Source of the DNA: Clostridiaceae bacterium
GTDB taxonomy: Bacteria > Bacillota > Clostridia > Lachnospirales > Lachnospiraceae
Length of the DNA stretch: 64,000 bases
Direction of reading: 5' to 3'
NCBI GenBank assembly: GCA_009911305.1
Contig: QXXC01000008.1
Location: 1 to 64,000 of the forward strand
Shown here: one piece after another, positions 17,100-25,901 of the stretch
Numbering within the stretch: the stretch's first letter is position 1
How the letters are laid out: each line of letters opens with the position of its first letter
The notes under the pieces: model-generated
Told to the model about the DNA's origin: nothing
Database searches by the model: none
What the model saw: only the letters and a program-made list of their open reading frames with translations
Position numbers and translations under genes: made by a program

Positions 17100-17873
17100 T
17101 CAGACGCGGTCTGATGAATAACGGACATCGGCCAGAAACAGCCCCTGCGGCGGCGCGGTAAAGCCCGCCAGGGCGCGGTTTTTGCTCTCAAGAACCTCCT
17201 TAACCGATTCGGCGCTCCGCTCGTGAAGCCCTGCCTCTATCAGCGTTCCGGCCATAATCCGGACCATATGGTAGAGAAATCCGTCCCCTGTAAACAGAAG
17301 CTCCATCCCGCTTCCCGCCGTCCGGAGCTCCGGCAGGGCCAGTGTGCGGACCGTGGACTTTCTGCTCCGCTTCAGGGAAGAAAAGCCCCTGAAATCATGC
17401 GTACCGGCCAGGAAGAAAGCCGCGCGCTCCATCGCTCCCGCATCCAGCGGCTTTCCCAATATGTAAACATATTTCCGCTGAAATACATCGGCCCGCTCTG
17501 CCGTCTCAATCCGGTACAGATACGTCTTTGACACCGCATTCAGGCGGCTGTGGAACCGCTCCGGAACCCTTTCCGCCTCCAAAACGGCGATATCCTCCGG
17601 CAGATGCCGGTTCAGCGCATCCCGGACCGCCTCCGGCTCCCAGTCCTTCCCGCGCGCGTTTGCGGGAAGATGGAAATTGGCCGTCTGCCGCAGGGCATGC
17701 ACACCCGCGTCCGTACGCCCCGATCCATGCACCTCCACGGTCTGCCCGGTCATTCGCTCCAGGATGCGCTCCAGCCTTCCCTGTATGGTCCTGTCCGTAT
17801 TTCCCTGCTTCTGCCAGCCGTCATAGCGCGTCCCGTCATACTGAAGGACAATCCTGATATTATTTCCTTTCAC
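17100..17873 (-). CDS. truA: tRNA pseudouridine(38-40) synthase TruA
   Basis: 257 residues, normal for the family. Converts uridines 38-40 of the tRNA anticodon arm to pseudouridine. The catalytic aspartate is D55 in HGSGRTDAGVHA; YDGTRYDGWQKQ near the N-terminus and HMVRIMAGTLIEAG near the C-terminus are typical. It follows the VanZ gene by about 65 bp and the aminotransferase, all on the minus strand. Confidence 0.97.
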   Translation of the reverse strand: MKGNNIRIVLQYDGTRYDGWQKQGNTDRTIQGRLERILERMTGQTVEVHGSGRTDAGVHALRQTANFHLPANARGKDWEPEAVRDALNRHLPEDIAVLEAERVPERFHSRLNAVSKTYLYRIETAERADVFQRKYVYILGKPLDAGAMERAAFFLAGTHDFRGFSSLKRSRKSTVRTLALPELRTAGSGMELLFTGDGFLYHMVRIMAGTLIEAGLHERSAESVKEVLESKNRALAGFTAPPQGLFLADVRYSSDRV

Positions 17874-17939
17874 AGCCTTCTCAAGCCTCCCTGCTGATCT
17901 ATGCCAGATCCTGTCTCTGTGGTTCTTCCTGCTGCATGT

Positions 17940-18428
17940 TTAACGCTTCAGAGCCTGTAAGCGGTTACGCCTGTACAGAACCGCCCGTCTGTACGCCCGC
18001 ACGGCCAGCCAGGAGATGCACAGCCCGGCCGCGACGCCGCTCATATCGAGCCACACATCGCTGATCTGCCCCGAACGGCCCTCTGTGAAGAGCTGCAGCG
18101 TCTCGTCCACAAAGGGAATCACAAACACCGCCGCCTCGTGGAGCTTCCTCACTATTACTATCTTCCCGCAATCCAGTGTTTTCATACTCCGAAACAGAAG
18201 AATTCCCATCAGCGTATATTCCGTAAAATGCGCTCCCTTGCGGATCAGATGCTCGGTCAGCCAGGATACATCCCTCATTCCCAGCGCCCCGAGAAGCGCG
18301 TGAAGCTTCTCCATCACAAAGCCGCTCTCCGCTGAGGAGCGGACCGCCGGCGTGAGAGAATTTGAAAAAATAAACGCAATATACAGGATCAGGACCGCCT
18401 GCCAGATATAACGTCCCGCCTTACCCAT
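17940..18428 (-). CDS. VanZ family membrane protein
   Basis: 162 residues with four hydrophobic segments. VanZ-like motifs are RKGAHFTEYTLMGILLF and DETLQLFTEGRSGQISDVWL. VanZ gives low-level teicoplanin resistance in enterococci, but most chromosomal homologues have no known role and this gene is not in a van cluster. It starts 4 bp after the aminotransferase stop, so the two are co-transcribed. Confidence 0.9.
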   Translation of the reverse strand: MGKAGRYIWQAVLILYIAFIFSNSLTPAVRSSAESGFVMEKLHALLGALGMRDVSWLTEHLIRKGAHFTEYTLMGILLFRSMKTLDCGKIVIVRKLHEAAVFVIPFVDETLQLFTEGRSGQISDVWLDMSGVAAGLCISWLAVRAYRRAVLYRRNRLQALKR

Positions 18429-18432
18429 CTCC

Positions 18433-19605
18433 TCATCTCCCCTTCAATATGCCGCACGCGTCCACAGCCGCCAGCGCCCGCCCGATGGCCTCCTCATCCT
18501 GTACCAGCGCCATCCGCACGTACCCCTCGCCAGACGCTCCAAACGCGCTGCCAGGTGTTGTCAGCACCCCGGATCTCTCAAACAGCTCCTTCACAAACGA
18601 AAGCGAGCTCTCAAAACCGGCGGGGATTTCGGCCCACACAAACATGGTCCCGGCCGGCTTCCCGATCGGCCAGCCGATGCGGCCAAAGCCGTCGCAGAGC
18701 CGATCCCGCCGTCTCTCATACGCGGCCCTCGTCGCCGCCACACAGGCCTGATCCCCTGTCACAGCCGCAATCGCCGCCTTCTGGATAGGAAGAAACATCC
18801 CGTAGTCCATATTACTCTTTAACGTTTTAAGACGCCCCACCACTTCGCGGTTCCCGATACAAAAGCCTGCCCGCGCCCCGGCCAGGCCGTACGTCTTTGA
18901 CAGGGAATTGAATTCCACGCCGACCTCCTTCGCCCCCGGGAAGGCAAGGAAGCTTCCGCATCTGCGTCCGTCAAACACCAGCTCGCTGTACGCGTTGTCG
19001 TGAAGAACAATGATATCGTATTTCCTGGCAAAGGCTACCAGCTCCTCATAAAAGGAATCCGGCGCCACAGCCGTTGTGGGGTTGTTGGGATAGGATACGA
19101 GCATCAGCTTCGCCGCCCTGGCCGTCTCCTCCGGAATCTCTTTTAAATCAATGATATAACCGCGCTCCCTTTTCTGCTCCATGTAAAAAAGCCTTGCCCC
19201 TGCCAGCGACGGGCCGTCGGCAAAAACAGGGTAACAGGGATCCGGAACCAGGACCACATCGCCCTCGTCCACGATCGACAGCGCAATATGCGAAAGCCCC
19301 TCCTGAGAGCCCAAAAGCGAGCAGATCTCGGTCCCCGGATCCACGGTCACGCCGTAGCGCCTCTGATACCAGACGGCCGCCGCTTCCAAAAGCTCCTTTC
19401 TGTCATGAATCGCATACAAATAATTCTCAGGCACAAGGCATTCCTCGCTGAGCACTTTTAAAATATGGGGAGCCGGCGGGATATTCGGAGCCCCTATGCT
19501 CAGATCCACGATCTCCCCTCCCTCTTCCATCCGTTTATACCTCATTTGAGCCAGCATGGAGAATACGCCTTCCCCAAACCGATCCATCCGTCCTGCAAAA
19601 TTCAT
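18433..19605 (-). CDS. PLP-dependent class I/II aminotransferase
   Basis: 390 residues, fold type I. The PLP lysine lies in NSLSKTYGLAGARAGF; other signatures are SIGAPNIPPAP, VSYPNNPTTA (Asn binding PLP) and VLHDNAYSELVFDG. The sequence resembles the LL-diaminopimelate aminotransferase / aspartate aminotransferase branch, but substrate cannot be fixed from sequence. No other lysine-pathway gene is adjacent. It heads the operon aminotransferase-VanZ-truA. Confidence 0.9.
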   Translation of the reverse strand: MNFAGRMDRFGEGVFSMLAQMRYKRMEEGGEIVDLSIGAPNIPPAPHILKVLSEECLVPENYLYAIHDRKELLEAAAVWYQRRYGVTVDPGTEICSLLGSQEGLSHIALSIVDEGDVVLVPDPCYPVFADGPSLAGARLFYMEQKRERGYIIDLKEIPEETARAAKLMLVSYPNNPTTAVAPDSFYEELVAFARKYDIIVLHDNAYSELVFDGRRCGSFLAFPGAKEVGVEFNSLSKTYGLAGARAGFCIGNREVVGRLKTLKSNMDYGMFLPIQKAAIAAVTGDQACVAATRAAYERRRDRLCDGFGRIGWPIGKPAGTMFVWAEIPAGFESSLSFVKELFERSGVLTTPGSAFGASGEGYVRMALVQDEEAIGRALAAVDACGILKGR

Positions 19606-19652
19606 GTTTTTCTCCTCCGGTATGATTCTCTGTATTTATATAAAAATAATAG

Positions 19653-19681
19653 GTGACAAAATCAAAATGATCGGGTATAAT
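19653..19681 (+). promoter_or_regulatory. Promoter of tRNA-Ser
   Basis: -35 GTGACA (19653-19658), 17-bp spacer, -10 TATAAT (19676-19681), about 30 bp before the mature tRNA end. Confidence 0.75.
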
Positions 19682-19710
19682 AAAAAAGACGCAGTAATCA
19701 CTGCCTGTCC

Positions 19711-19801
19711 GGAGACGTACCGAAGTGGCCGTAACGGGGCTGACTCGAAATCAGTTTACCGGCGTTGAGCCGGTACGAGGGTTCGAATCCCTCCGTCTCC
19801 G
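19711..19801 (+). tRNA. tRNA-Ser (anticodon CGA)
   Basis: 91 nt with a long variable arm typical of tRNA-Ser. The acceptor stem is GGAGACG / CGTCTCC with discriminator G. The anticodon loop CTCGAAA gives anticodon CGA (codon TCG), and GGTTCGAATCC is the T arm. CCA is not encoded. Confidence 0.95.
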
Positions 19802-19815
19802 CTTTTTACACATTG

Positions 19816-19851
19816 AAAGCTCCCCACAGCCCGCTGCGGGGAGCTTTTTTA
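19816..19851 (+). terminator. Intrinsic terminator after tRNA-Ser
   Basis: Arms AAAGCTCCCC (19816-19825) and GGGGAGCTTT (19838-19847), followed by a T-run; 15 bp after the tRNA. Confidence 0.9.
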
Positions 19852-19891
19852 TGCCTATCTTTATTTTTTTACTGTACGCCTCCCTGCCGCC

Positions 19892-20248
19892 TTAGCCTTG
19901 CGCCCCGTCCCATGGAAAGATGACGGTCAGCATCATCTTAAAGGCCTCCTTGGCATAAACCGCATGCGGCTTCTCTGCCGGCATGACAAGCGCCTCCCCG
20001 GCATGGACCAGATAATCTGTCCCGTCCACGGTAAAGCGCCCGCACCCCTCCAGCACTGTCACAAACGCATCCCCCCGCGAATCGTGCGCGGAGATCTCCT
20101 CGCCCTTTGCAAACGCAAAAAGCGTAACGCTGACCGCCTGGTTCTGAGCCAGCGTTTTGCTTACAATCTGGCCCTCAGCCGCCTCGACCTGCCCGGCCAG
20201 GGAGAGAACCTCCCCGTGATGTAAATTTTTAATATACGGATATTTCAT
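19892..20248 (-). CDS. Small cupin domain protein
   Basis: 118 residues, a single cupin barrel. Motif 1 is approximated by ISAHDSRGDAFVTVLEGCGRF and motif 2 by GEALVMPAEKPHAVYA, keeping two histidines for metal binding. Stand-alone cupins of this size are often small-molecule binding or stress proteins; no substrate can be assigned. It is a single gene between the tRNA terminator and the amidase gene. Confidence 0.88.
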   Translation of the reverse strand: MKYPYIKNLHHGEVLSLAGQVEAAEGQIVSKTLAQNQAVSVTLFAFAKGEEISAHDSRGDAFVTVLEGCGRFTVDGTDYLVHAGEALVMPAEKPHAVYAKEAFKMMLTVIFPWDGAQG

Positions 20249-20352
20249 AAAGCGCCTCCTTCATCATCCATATCGCAGTCTGTACATTCTTTCTGACCGC
20301 CGCAGCGATTCGTCGCCTGTCCGGACAATCAGGATCTGTTCCCTCACACGCC

Positions 20353-21597
20353 TTATTCCGCAAAATAGGCGTCAATCCCGTTGGCAATCCCCCCTGCGAT
20401 CAGCTCCTGGTACTCATCCTGCGCCATCTTCTGATCCTCCTCGGGGTTGCTCATAAAGCCCATCTCCACATGCGTGACCGGAATCTCGCTCCAGTTGATG
20501 CAGCTCATGGTATCCGTCTCCTGCACGCCGCGGTTTTTAAACCCGGTCGCTGCACAGATGCTGTCCGTGACCTTTTTTGACAGGGAATAGCTCTGGCTGT
20601 GCAGCTCTCCATTGTACGGGTTATTGGAAGTCTGGCACATGGACAGCGTCCCGTGAACCGTCGCATTTTCAAGAGAATTGGCGTGAATTCTCACCAGAAT
20701 CGACGCGCCGCTGCGGTTCGCCATCTCCGCCCGTTTCGCATTGCTTAAATTCACGTCATTGCTCTCCCGGATCATCACCACCTGATAGCCGCGTTCCTCC
20801 AGTATCCGCTTTACCTTCCAGGCCACTGCCAGGGTCAGCTTATATTCCGGGATCCCGGTTAAAACACCCTCTCCCCCGGCCTCGACCTTGGCCTTCATCG
20901 TCGAGGAGCCGGGGCCGATTGGCTCCTTTTCCGGATTTGCCTTTGTCTGATGCCCTGCGTCGATGGCGATAATCCGCCCATTGAACGCAGCCGGCGCTTC
21001 GATGGCCCTCGCGGGCGCGGCATCCCCGTTTTCAAAGGCCGACACGCTCTCCGCCCAGCCGCCGGCCGATCCCGGCATCCCGGCCTTCATGACAAACTCC
21101 GACAGGATATAGCATGTCCGATCCTTATAGAGAATCCGGCTCCACCCGTCGCTGTAGCCGGTCCGCTTCACGCTGTCGCCCCGGTTTAGCTGTGTGACCA
21201 CATCATATTCAGTCCCGCAGCCGGCGCGCACATTGACGAGATCCTGCGTGATCACAACCGTCTCGTCCACCTCCGTAAACCCGTTCGCCATGGTAATCCC
21301 GCTGTCCAGGGAGCTTAAGTCCGCCACTGCCTCGCCGTCCGCGGCCATCGCGCTCCTCTCATCCTCCAGCGTCACGCTGTGCGTCACAGCCCCGCCTTTC
21401 GGCGCGCCGGCGCTCTCACCCTGCGCCTCATCCCCTGCTCTGCGCTTTTTTGTATCCCCGGCCTCCCGGCCGCTTACCGTTTCCTGTCCATTCGTCAAAT
21501 CAATCTCTTTATAGGCCGCGCAGCCGGACAGCCCGGCCATGGCCAAACAGGCGCAGAGCAGAAGGCCTGCTCTCTTGCCGCATAATTTTTTTATCAT
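20353..21597 (-). CDS. N-acetylmuramoyl-L-alanine amidase lipoprotein with SH3b
   Basis: 414 residues. A lipoprotein signal with lipobox LSGC ends near residue 26, followed by a charged linker. An SH3b domain (VNVRAGCGTEYDVVTQLNRG, then YSDGWSRI) lies at about 120-170. The C-terminal Amidase_3 domain cleaves the amide between muramic acid and the stem peptide: zinc ligands in IDAGHQTK, the ILVRIHANS histidine, and the catalytic glutamate in HVEMGFMSNPEED. The start overlaps the mnmA stop by 4 bp (ATGA), an unusual but clear coupling. Confidence 0.94.
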   Translation of the reverse strand: MIKKLCGKRAGLLLCACLAMAGLSGCAAYKEIDLTNGQETVSGREAGDTKKRRAGDEAQGESAGAPKGGAVTHSVTLEDERSAMAADGEAVADLSSLDSGITMANGFTEVDETVVITQDLVNVRAGCGTEYDVVTQLNRGDSVKRTGYSDGWSRILYKDRTCYILSEFVMKAGMPGSAGGWAESVSAFENGDAAPARAIEAPAAFNGRIIAIDAGHQTKANPEKEPIGPGSSTMKAKVEAGGEGVLTGIPEYKLTLAVAWKVKRILEERGYQVVMIRESNDVNLSNAKRAEMANRSGASILVRIHANSLENATVHGTLSMCQTSNNPYNGELHSQSYSLSKKVTDSICAATGFKNRGVQETDTMSCINWSEIPVTHVEMGFMSNPEEDQKMAQDEYQELIAGGIANGIDAYFAE

Positions 21598-22673
21598 AAG
21601 ATGGTTCCTCCTCCGACCACCAGATCCCCATCATAAAATACTACCGCCTGTCCCGGCGCAGCCGCCCTCTGCGGCTCGTCAAACAGACACTCCACCCGTC
21701 CGCCGTCTGTCTCACGGATCCGGCAGGGCGCGCCTTTATGACTGTAGCGGATCCTGGCAGTCACCCGCATCTCTTCCCCAAACAGGCCCCCGATCGCCAT
21801 CCAGCTTAAATGGCTGCAGAGAAGCCTCTCCGAAAATACATCTTCATTTTCTCCAATTACCACCTCATTCGTCTCCGGACGAATCTCTGTCACAAAGACG
21901 GGGCGTCCCATCGAAAGGCCAAGTCCCTTTCTCTGTCCCACCGTGTAATGGGTAATTCCCTTATGCCGGCCCAGTATACGGCCGTCTTTATCTATAAAAT
22001 TGCCTTCCTCAATACGGCAATCCGTGTTTTCCTCAATAAATTTCGCGTAATCATGATCCGGAATAAAGCAAATCTCCTGGCTGTCCGGCTTTCCCGCCAC
22101 GGTAAGGCCCAGCCGCGCCGCCATATCGCGGATCTCTTCTTTTGTATAGGAACCGACCGGCATCAGCGTGTGTGAAAGCTGACGCTGTGTCAGATTATAA
22201 AGCGCATATGTCTGATCCTTGGCCGCCGTGACCGATTTCTTCACGGCATAACGGCCGTTTGAAAGCTTCTCAATCCTCGCATAATGGCCGGTGGCAATGT
22301 AATCCGCCCCGATCTCCAGGCTGCGCGCAAGAAGCGACTCCCATTTTACAAAACGGTTGCAGGCGATACAGGGGTTGGGAGTCTTCCCCGACACGTATTC
22401 CCGCACGAAATAATCCATAACATGTTCTCTGAACTCTTTTTTAAAGTTCATGACATAATACGGGATCGACAGGCGTTTTGCCACTCTTCTGGCGTCCTCC
22501 ACGGCGCTTAAGCCGCAGCAGCCCCCGTTTTCCTCCATGGCCTCCGGGCTCTCATCCTGCCAGACCTGCATGGTCACGCCGATCACGTCGTATCCCTGTT
22601 CCTTTAAAAGCCAGGCAGCCACGGAGGAGTCCACTCCTCCTGACATGCCGACTACTACCTTTTTCTTATTCAT
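21594..22673 (-). CDS. mnmA: tRNA-specific 2-thiouridylase MnmA
   Basis: 359 residues. It thiolates U34 of Lys, Glu and Gln tRNAs. The PP-loop SGGVDSS is at 11-17, the catalytic cysteines are C102/C105 (NPCIACN) and C202 (DSQEICFI), and GTGHYARI is conserved. Sulfur comes from the cysteine desulfurase encoded upstream, which explains the clustering nifS-nifU-mnmA. Confidence 0.98.
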   Translation of the reverse strand: MNKKKVVVGMSGGVDSSVAAWLLKEQGYDVIGVTMQVWQDESPEAMEENGGCCGLSAVEDARRVAKRLSIPYYVMNFKKEFREHVMDYFVREYVSGKTPNPCIACNRFVKWESLLARSLEIGADYIATGHYARIEKLSNGRYAVKKSVTAAKDQTYALYNLTQRQLSHTLMPVGSYTKEEIRDMAARLGLTVAGKPDSQEICFIPDHDYAKFIEENTDCRIEEGNFIDKDGRILGRHKGITHYTVGQRKGLGLSMGRPVFVTEIRPETNEVVIGENEDVFSERLLCSHLSWMAIGGLFGEEMRVTARIRYSHKGAPCRIRETDGGRVECLFDEPQRAAAPGQAVVFYDGDLVVGGGTIL

Positions 22674-22683
22674 CCAATTCCAA

Positions 22684-23121
22684 TCAATACTCTTCGTCTG
22701 TCTCTTCCTCGCCGATATCGCTCTTCGGCTGCGAAAGTCCCTCTATCTCAATTCCATGCTTCTGCGCGTAATCCCACAAAGCGGCATGAATGGCTTCTTC
22801 TGCCAGTAAAGAACAGTGTACCTTAACAGGGGGCAATCCGTCAAGCGCTTCCATCACCGCTTTATTCGTCACCTGCATGGCCTCCCGGATACTTTTGCCT
22901 TTCACCATCTCTGTGGCCATGCTGCTCGTAGCGACCGCGGCGCCGCAGCCAAAGGTCTTGAACTTCACATCCCGGATGATCTGATTTTCATCAATATCCA
23001 GGTAAATCCGCATGATGTCCCCGCACTTGGCGTTGCCCACGGTCCCCATACCGCTTGCATCTTCTATCTCTCCAACGTTCCTTGGGTTCTGGAAATGATC
23101 CATTACTTTTTCTGAGTACAT
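22684..23121 (-). CDS. nifU: Fe-S cluster scaffold NifU/IscU
   Basis: 145 residues, single IscU-type domain. The three cluster-binding cysteines are in GNAKCGD, KTFGCGAA and KVHCSLLA. It assembles [2Fe-2S] or [4Fe-4S] clusters with sulfur from NifS. The acidic C-terminal extension (SDIGEEETDEEY) is beyond the core. It lies about 100 bp after nifS and 10 bp before mnmA. Confidence 0.97.
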   Translation of the reverse strand: MYSEKVMDHFQNPRNVGEIEDASGMGTVGNAKCGDIMRIYLDIDENQIIRDVKFKTFGCGAAVATSSMATEMVKGKSIREAMQVTNKAVMEALDGLPPVKVHCSLLAEEAIHAALWDYAQKHGIEIEGLSQPKSDIGEEETDEEY

Positions 23122-23222
23122 AAAAATGGCTCTCCTCTCTGTTGTTCTGCGCCTGCAGCCCTTTTTTTCCGTCTTACCTGCAGACGCGAACCCGCGCCTT
23201 CCCGGCTGTTTTGTAACGATCC

Positions 23223-24410
23223 TTATTTTTTCCCGTTCTTCTTCATATAATCCTCATAAAGAGGCGACATGGAGCGCAGGCGTTCCACAATCCGTTTGAT
23301 ACTCTCCACGGTCGTATCAATCTGTTCCTCTGTAATCTCCTCGCTCACCGTCAGCCGCAGGGAGCCGTGGGCGATCTCATGAGGCAGGCCGATCGCCAGG
23401 AGCACATGGGACGGATCCAGGGAGCCTGACGTGCAGGCCGAACCGCTGGAAGCGCAGATCCCATCCATATCCAGCATAATCAAAAGCGATTCGCCCTCAA
23501 TAAACTGAAACGCGAAATTGGCGTTGTTCGAGAGGCGGTCCTTCGGATGGCCGTTCAGCCTCGTAAACGGCGTCTCCTTCATCACCCGCTCAATCAGGCG
23601 GTCCCGGAGCATGCGCTCCTTTTTCGTCCTCTCCTCCATGGTTTCCATCGCGATCTCCACCGCTTTTCCGAAACCGACGATCCCCGGCGTATTCTCCGTG
23701 CCGCCGCGGCGTTTGCGCTCCTGCGCGCCGCCGTGGATAAAGGAGCGGCTTTTCACGCCTGTGCGGATGTAGAGAAAGCCCACGCCTCTCGGGCCGTTCA
23801 GCTTGTGGGCGCTGGAGCTGAGCATGTCAATGTGATATTCATCCACATCAATGGGGACATGGCCAAATGCCTGTACTGCGTCTGTGTGGAACAAAACGCC
23901 CTGCTCCTTTGCGATCGCGCCGATCTCCCGGATCGGCTCCAGGGTTCCGATCTCATTATTGGCAAACATAATGGAAATCAGGATCGTATCCGGCCGGATC
24001 GCCCTCTTTAGCTCCTCTAATTTTACAACGCCGAATTCATCCACATCCACATATGTCACCTCAAAGCCGCGCTTTTCCAGATATTCGCAGGTGTGCAAAA
24101 CAGCGTGATGTTCGATTTTACTCGTAATAATATGCTTCCCCTTCTCCTGGTACGCCTCCGCTGTCGCGACCAGCGCCCAGTTGTCCGATTCGGTTCCGCC
24201 ATTTGTAAAATATATTTCATTCGTCTTTGCGCCAAGCGACTTTGCAATCGTCTCCCTGGCATGGGCAATCGCCTCCTTCGGCTTTGCCGAAAATTCATAC
24301 ACAGAGGAAGGATTGCCGTAACATTCCGTAAAATACGGAAGCATCGCCTCGACCACCTCCGGCTTCGTCCTTGTCGTCGCCGCGTTGTCAAGATAAATCA
24401 CTTCTTTCAT
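23223..24410 (-). CDS. nifS: Cysteine desulfurase NifS
   Basis: 395 residues. PLP enzyme that takes sulfur from L-cysteine for Fe-S clusters and tRNA thiolation. The PLP lysine is K203 in SSAHKLNGPRG, and the persulfide cysteine is C326 in SSGSACTSGS, matching the NifS-type group II loop. First gene of nifS-nifU-mnmA-amidase. Confidence 0.98.
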   Translation of the reverse strand: MKEVIYLDNAATTRTKPEVVEAMLPYFTECYGNPSSVYEFSAKPKEAIAHARETIAKSLGAKTNEIYFTNGGTESDNWALVATAEAYQEKGKHIITSKIEHHAVLHTCEYLEKRGFEVTYVDVDEFGVVKLEELKRAIRPDTILISIMFANNEIGTLEPIREIGAIAKEQGVLFHTDAVQAFGHVPIDVDEYHIDMLSSSAHKLNGPRGVGFLYIRTGVKSRSFIHGGAQERKRRGGTENTPGIVGFGKAVEIAMETMEERTKKERMLRDRLIERVMKETPFTRLNGHPKDRLSNNANFAFQFIEGESLLIMLDMDGICASSGSACTSGSLDPSHVLLAIGLPHEIAHGSLRLTVSEEITEEQIDTTVESIKRIVERLRSMSPLYEDYMKKNGKK

Positions 24411-24473
24411 GTTAAAAATCCGCCTTTCTTCTTTTTTGTAGTAATAAAGGTAAAAGCTTCATCTACGGTTTCT

Positions 24474-24501
24474 ATTATATAGCAATTTTTAGAAATTACA
24501 A
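24474..24501 (-). promoter_or_regulatory. Promoter of nifS operon
   Basis: Minus strand: -35 TTGTAA (24496-24501), 16-bp spacer, -10 TATAAT (24474-24479), about 60 bp before nifS. Confidence 0.6.
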
Positions 24502-24556
24502 GCAAGAACCATCAACGGCCGGTAAAAAATCGTTCAGCCGGCTGAAAGCCGCTTTG

Positions 24557-24577
24557 GAGCGTGCCTGAAACACGCTC
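24557..24577. repeat. Minimal palindrome made of the two MITE ends
   Basis: GAGCGTG, seven bases, CACGCTC: exactly the terminal 7 bp of each end of the 160-bp repeat with the interior absent. Probably an internal-deletion derivative; chance is possible for so short a match. Confidence 0.45.
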
Positions 24578-24785
24578 TGGCAGGGGCTTCCTGTTCTATT
24601 ATATGAAACGGCCGGGGACAGGGTGAGCTGAAATTCATATTTCGTATGGAGGAAGAGATGTTTCAGCACAGAAGGAGGCCGCCGGCGGCCTTTCACCCGT
24701 TTTCTATTTACAAATCATACGGATTATGATACTCTTAAAACAATAAAAAAACTAAACTGTATTTCGATTTTTCCGGAGGTATTGC

Positions 24786-25763
24786 ATGAAGATTTCGACC
24801 CCAAATAAACCTGTCCAGACGATTACCAACAAAATCAAACGGGGGAACATTTCGTTTACCCACAAGCTCCAGAGACGCGAGGGAGTGTGGAACAATTCTC
24901 AGAAATCACTTCTGATTGATTCTCTTTTGAGAGGCTATCTGATTAATCCTACGTATACCGTCGTGGAAGACGGCAGGCAGTATGTGATTGACGGAGTTCA
25001 GCGCTTATACAGCATTGCCAGCTTTGTTGCAGACGGCTACCGCCTTTCCAAGCATCTCGATCCGGTTGTGATTGACAATGAGTCTTATGAGATTGCGGGC
25101 AGGAAGTTTTCCAGGCTGGACGAAAAGGTGCAGGATGAGCTGATGGCTGCGCAGCTTCAGGTGTGCGAAATCACGGATTACACGGATAAGGATGTAAGGG
25201 AGATGTTCCGCCGCCTGAATTCCGGCAAGCCGTTAAATGCCTCCCAGAAGATGACGCCTGATATGTCGGACGAGCTCAGCAGCGCGATATCCGGGCTTGT
25301 CTCCCATCCGTTTTTTGAAAAGGCTTTTTCCCAGACACAGCTTAAAAATTCGACGGATCTGCTGGTTGTGATCGAGCTTTTGATGCTCGTGGAAAAAGGC
25401 GGGGATCCGAATCCCGTGTCCTTCCGGAAGGCGGACAGGCAGAAATTTATCGATTCCTATAATGATCAGGTCAATGAGGATACGATGAACCGCATACGGC
25501 TGGCTCTCGATAAGCTGGATGAGGCCTTTGAGGATTCCATCCGCATAAAACAGACCTCTGTTCCCATGGCCTGCTACGGTATGTACCGCGTTTTAAATGA
25601 AAACAGAAGCGCAGAACGCTACATTGACTGGCTGCGCGGGTTTATTGATACATACGACTCAAATGAGGAATATATAAGGTACTGTAACGGCGCAGGAACT
25701 TCCAGCGCGGATATGGTAAAAGGCAGGCTGGATTATTTTGACAATGCGGTCAATGCGATGTAG
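24786..25763 (+). CDS. DUF262 (GmrSD N-terminal-like) protein
   Basis: 325 residues. The N-terminal half is a DUF262/ParB-like domain: FTHKLQRREGVWNNSQKSLL and YVIDGVQRLYSIASF, the latter equivalent to the usual DGQQR motif with V for the first Q. In GmrSD and SspE this domain hydrolyses nucleotides to license a C-terminal HNH nuclease (DUF1524). No HNH motif is present here; residues 190-325 are helical and unassigned. It is a single gene with its own strong terminator and RBS (GGAGG, 6 bp from ATG). A defence role is possible but unproven. Confidence 0.85.
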   Translation: MKISTPNKPVQTITNKIKRGNISFTHKLQRREGVWNNSQKSLLIDSLLRGYLINPTYTVVEDGRQYVIDGVQRLYSIASFVADGYRLSKHLDPVVIDNESYEIAGRKFSRLDEKVQDELMAAQLQVCEITDYTDKDVREMFRRLNSGKPLNASQKMTPDMSDELSSAISGLVSHPFFEKAFSQTQLKNSTDLLVVIELLMLVEKGGDPNPVSFRKADRQKFIDSYNDQVNEDTMNRIRLALDKLDEAFEDSIRIKQTSVPMACYGMYRVLNENRSAERYIDWLRGFIDTYDSNEEYIRYCNGAGTSSADMVKGRLDYFDNAVNAM

Positions 25764-25790
25764 GACTGCGCGCGCCTGAAACATACTCCC

Positions 25791-25837
25791 GAATAAAAAA
25801 GGTACGGACAAACGATGTGTCCGTACCTTTTTTATTC
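25791..25837. terminator. Strong bidirectional terminator after DUF262 gene
   Basis: A perfect 20-bp inverted repeat (25791-25810 / 25818-25837) around a 7-nt loop, with the core GGTACGGACA/TGTCCGTACC and T-runs on both strands. Confidence 0.92.
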
Positions 25838-25901
25838 GGTTGCAGCGCCCCTGACGCGCAGGGCGCTTACGGCGTATGGCCGCAGGCCGCTGCCGCCGCT
25901 T

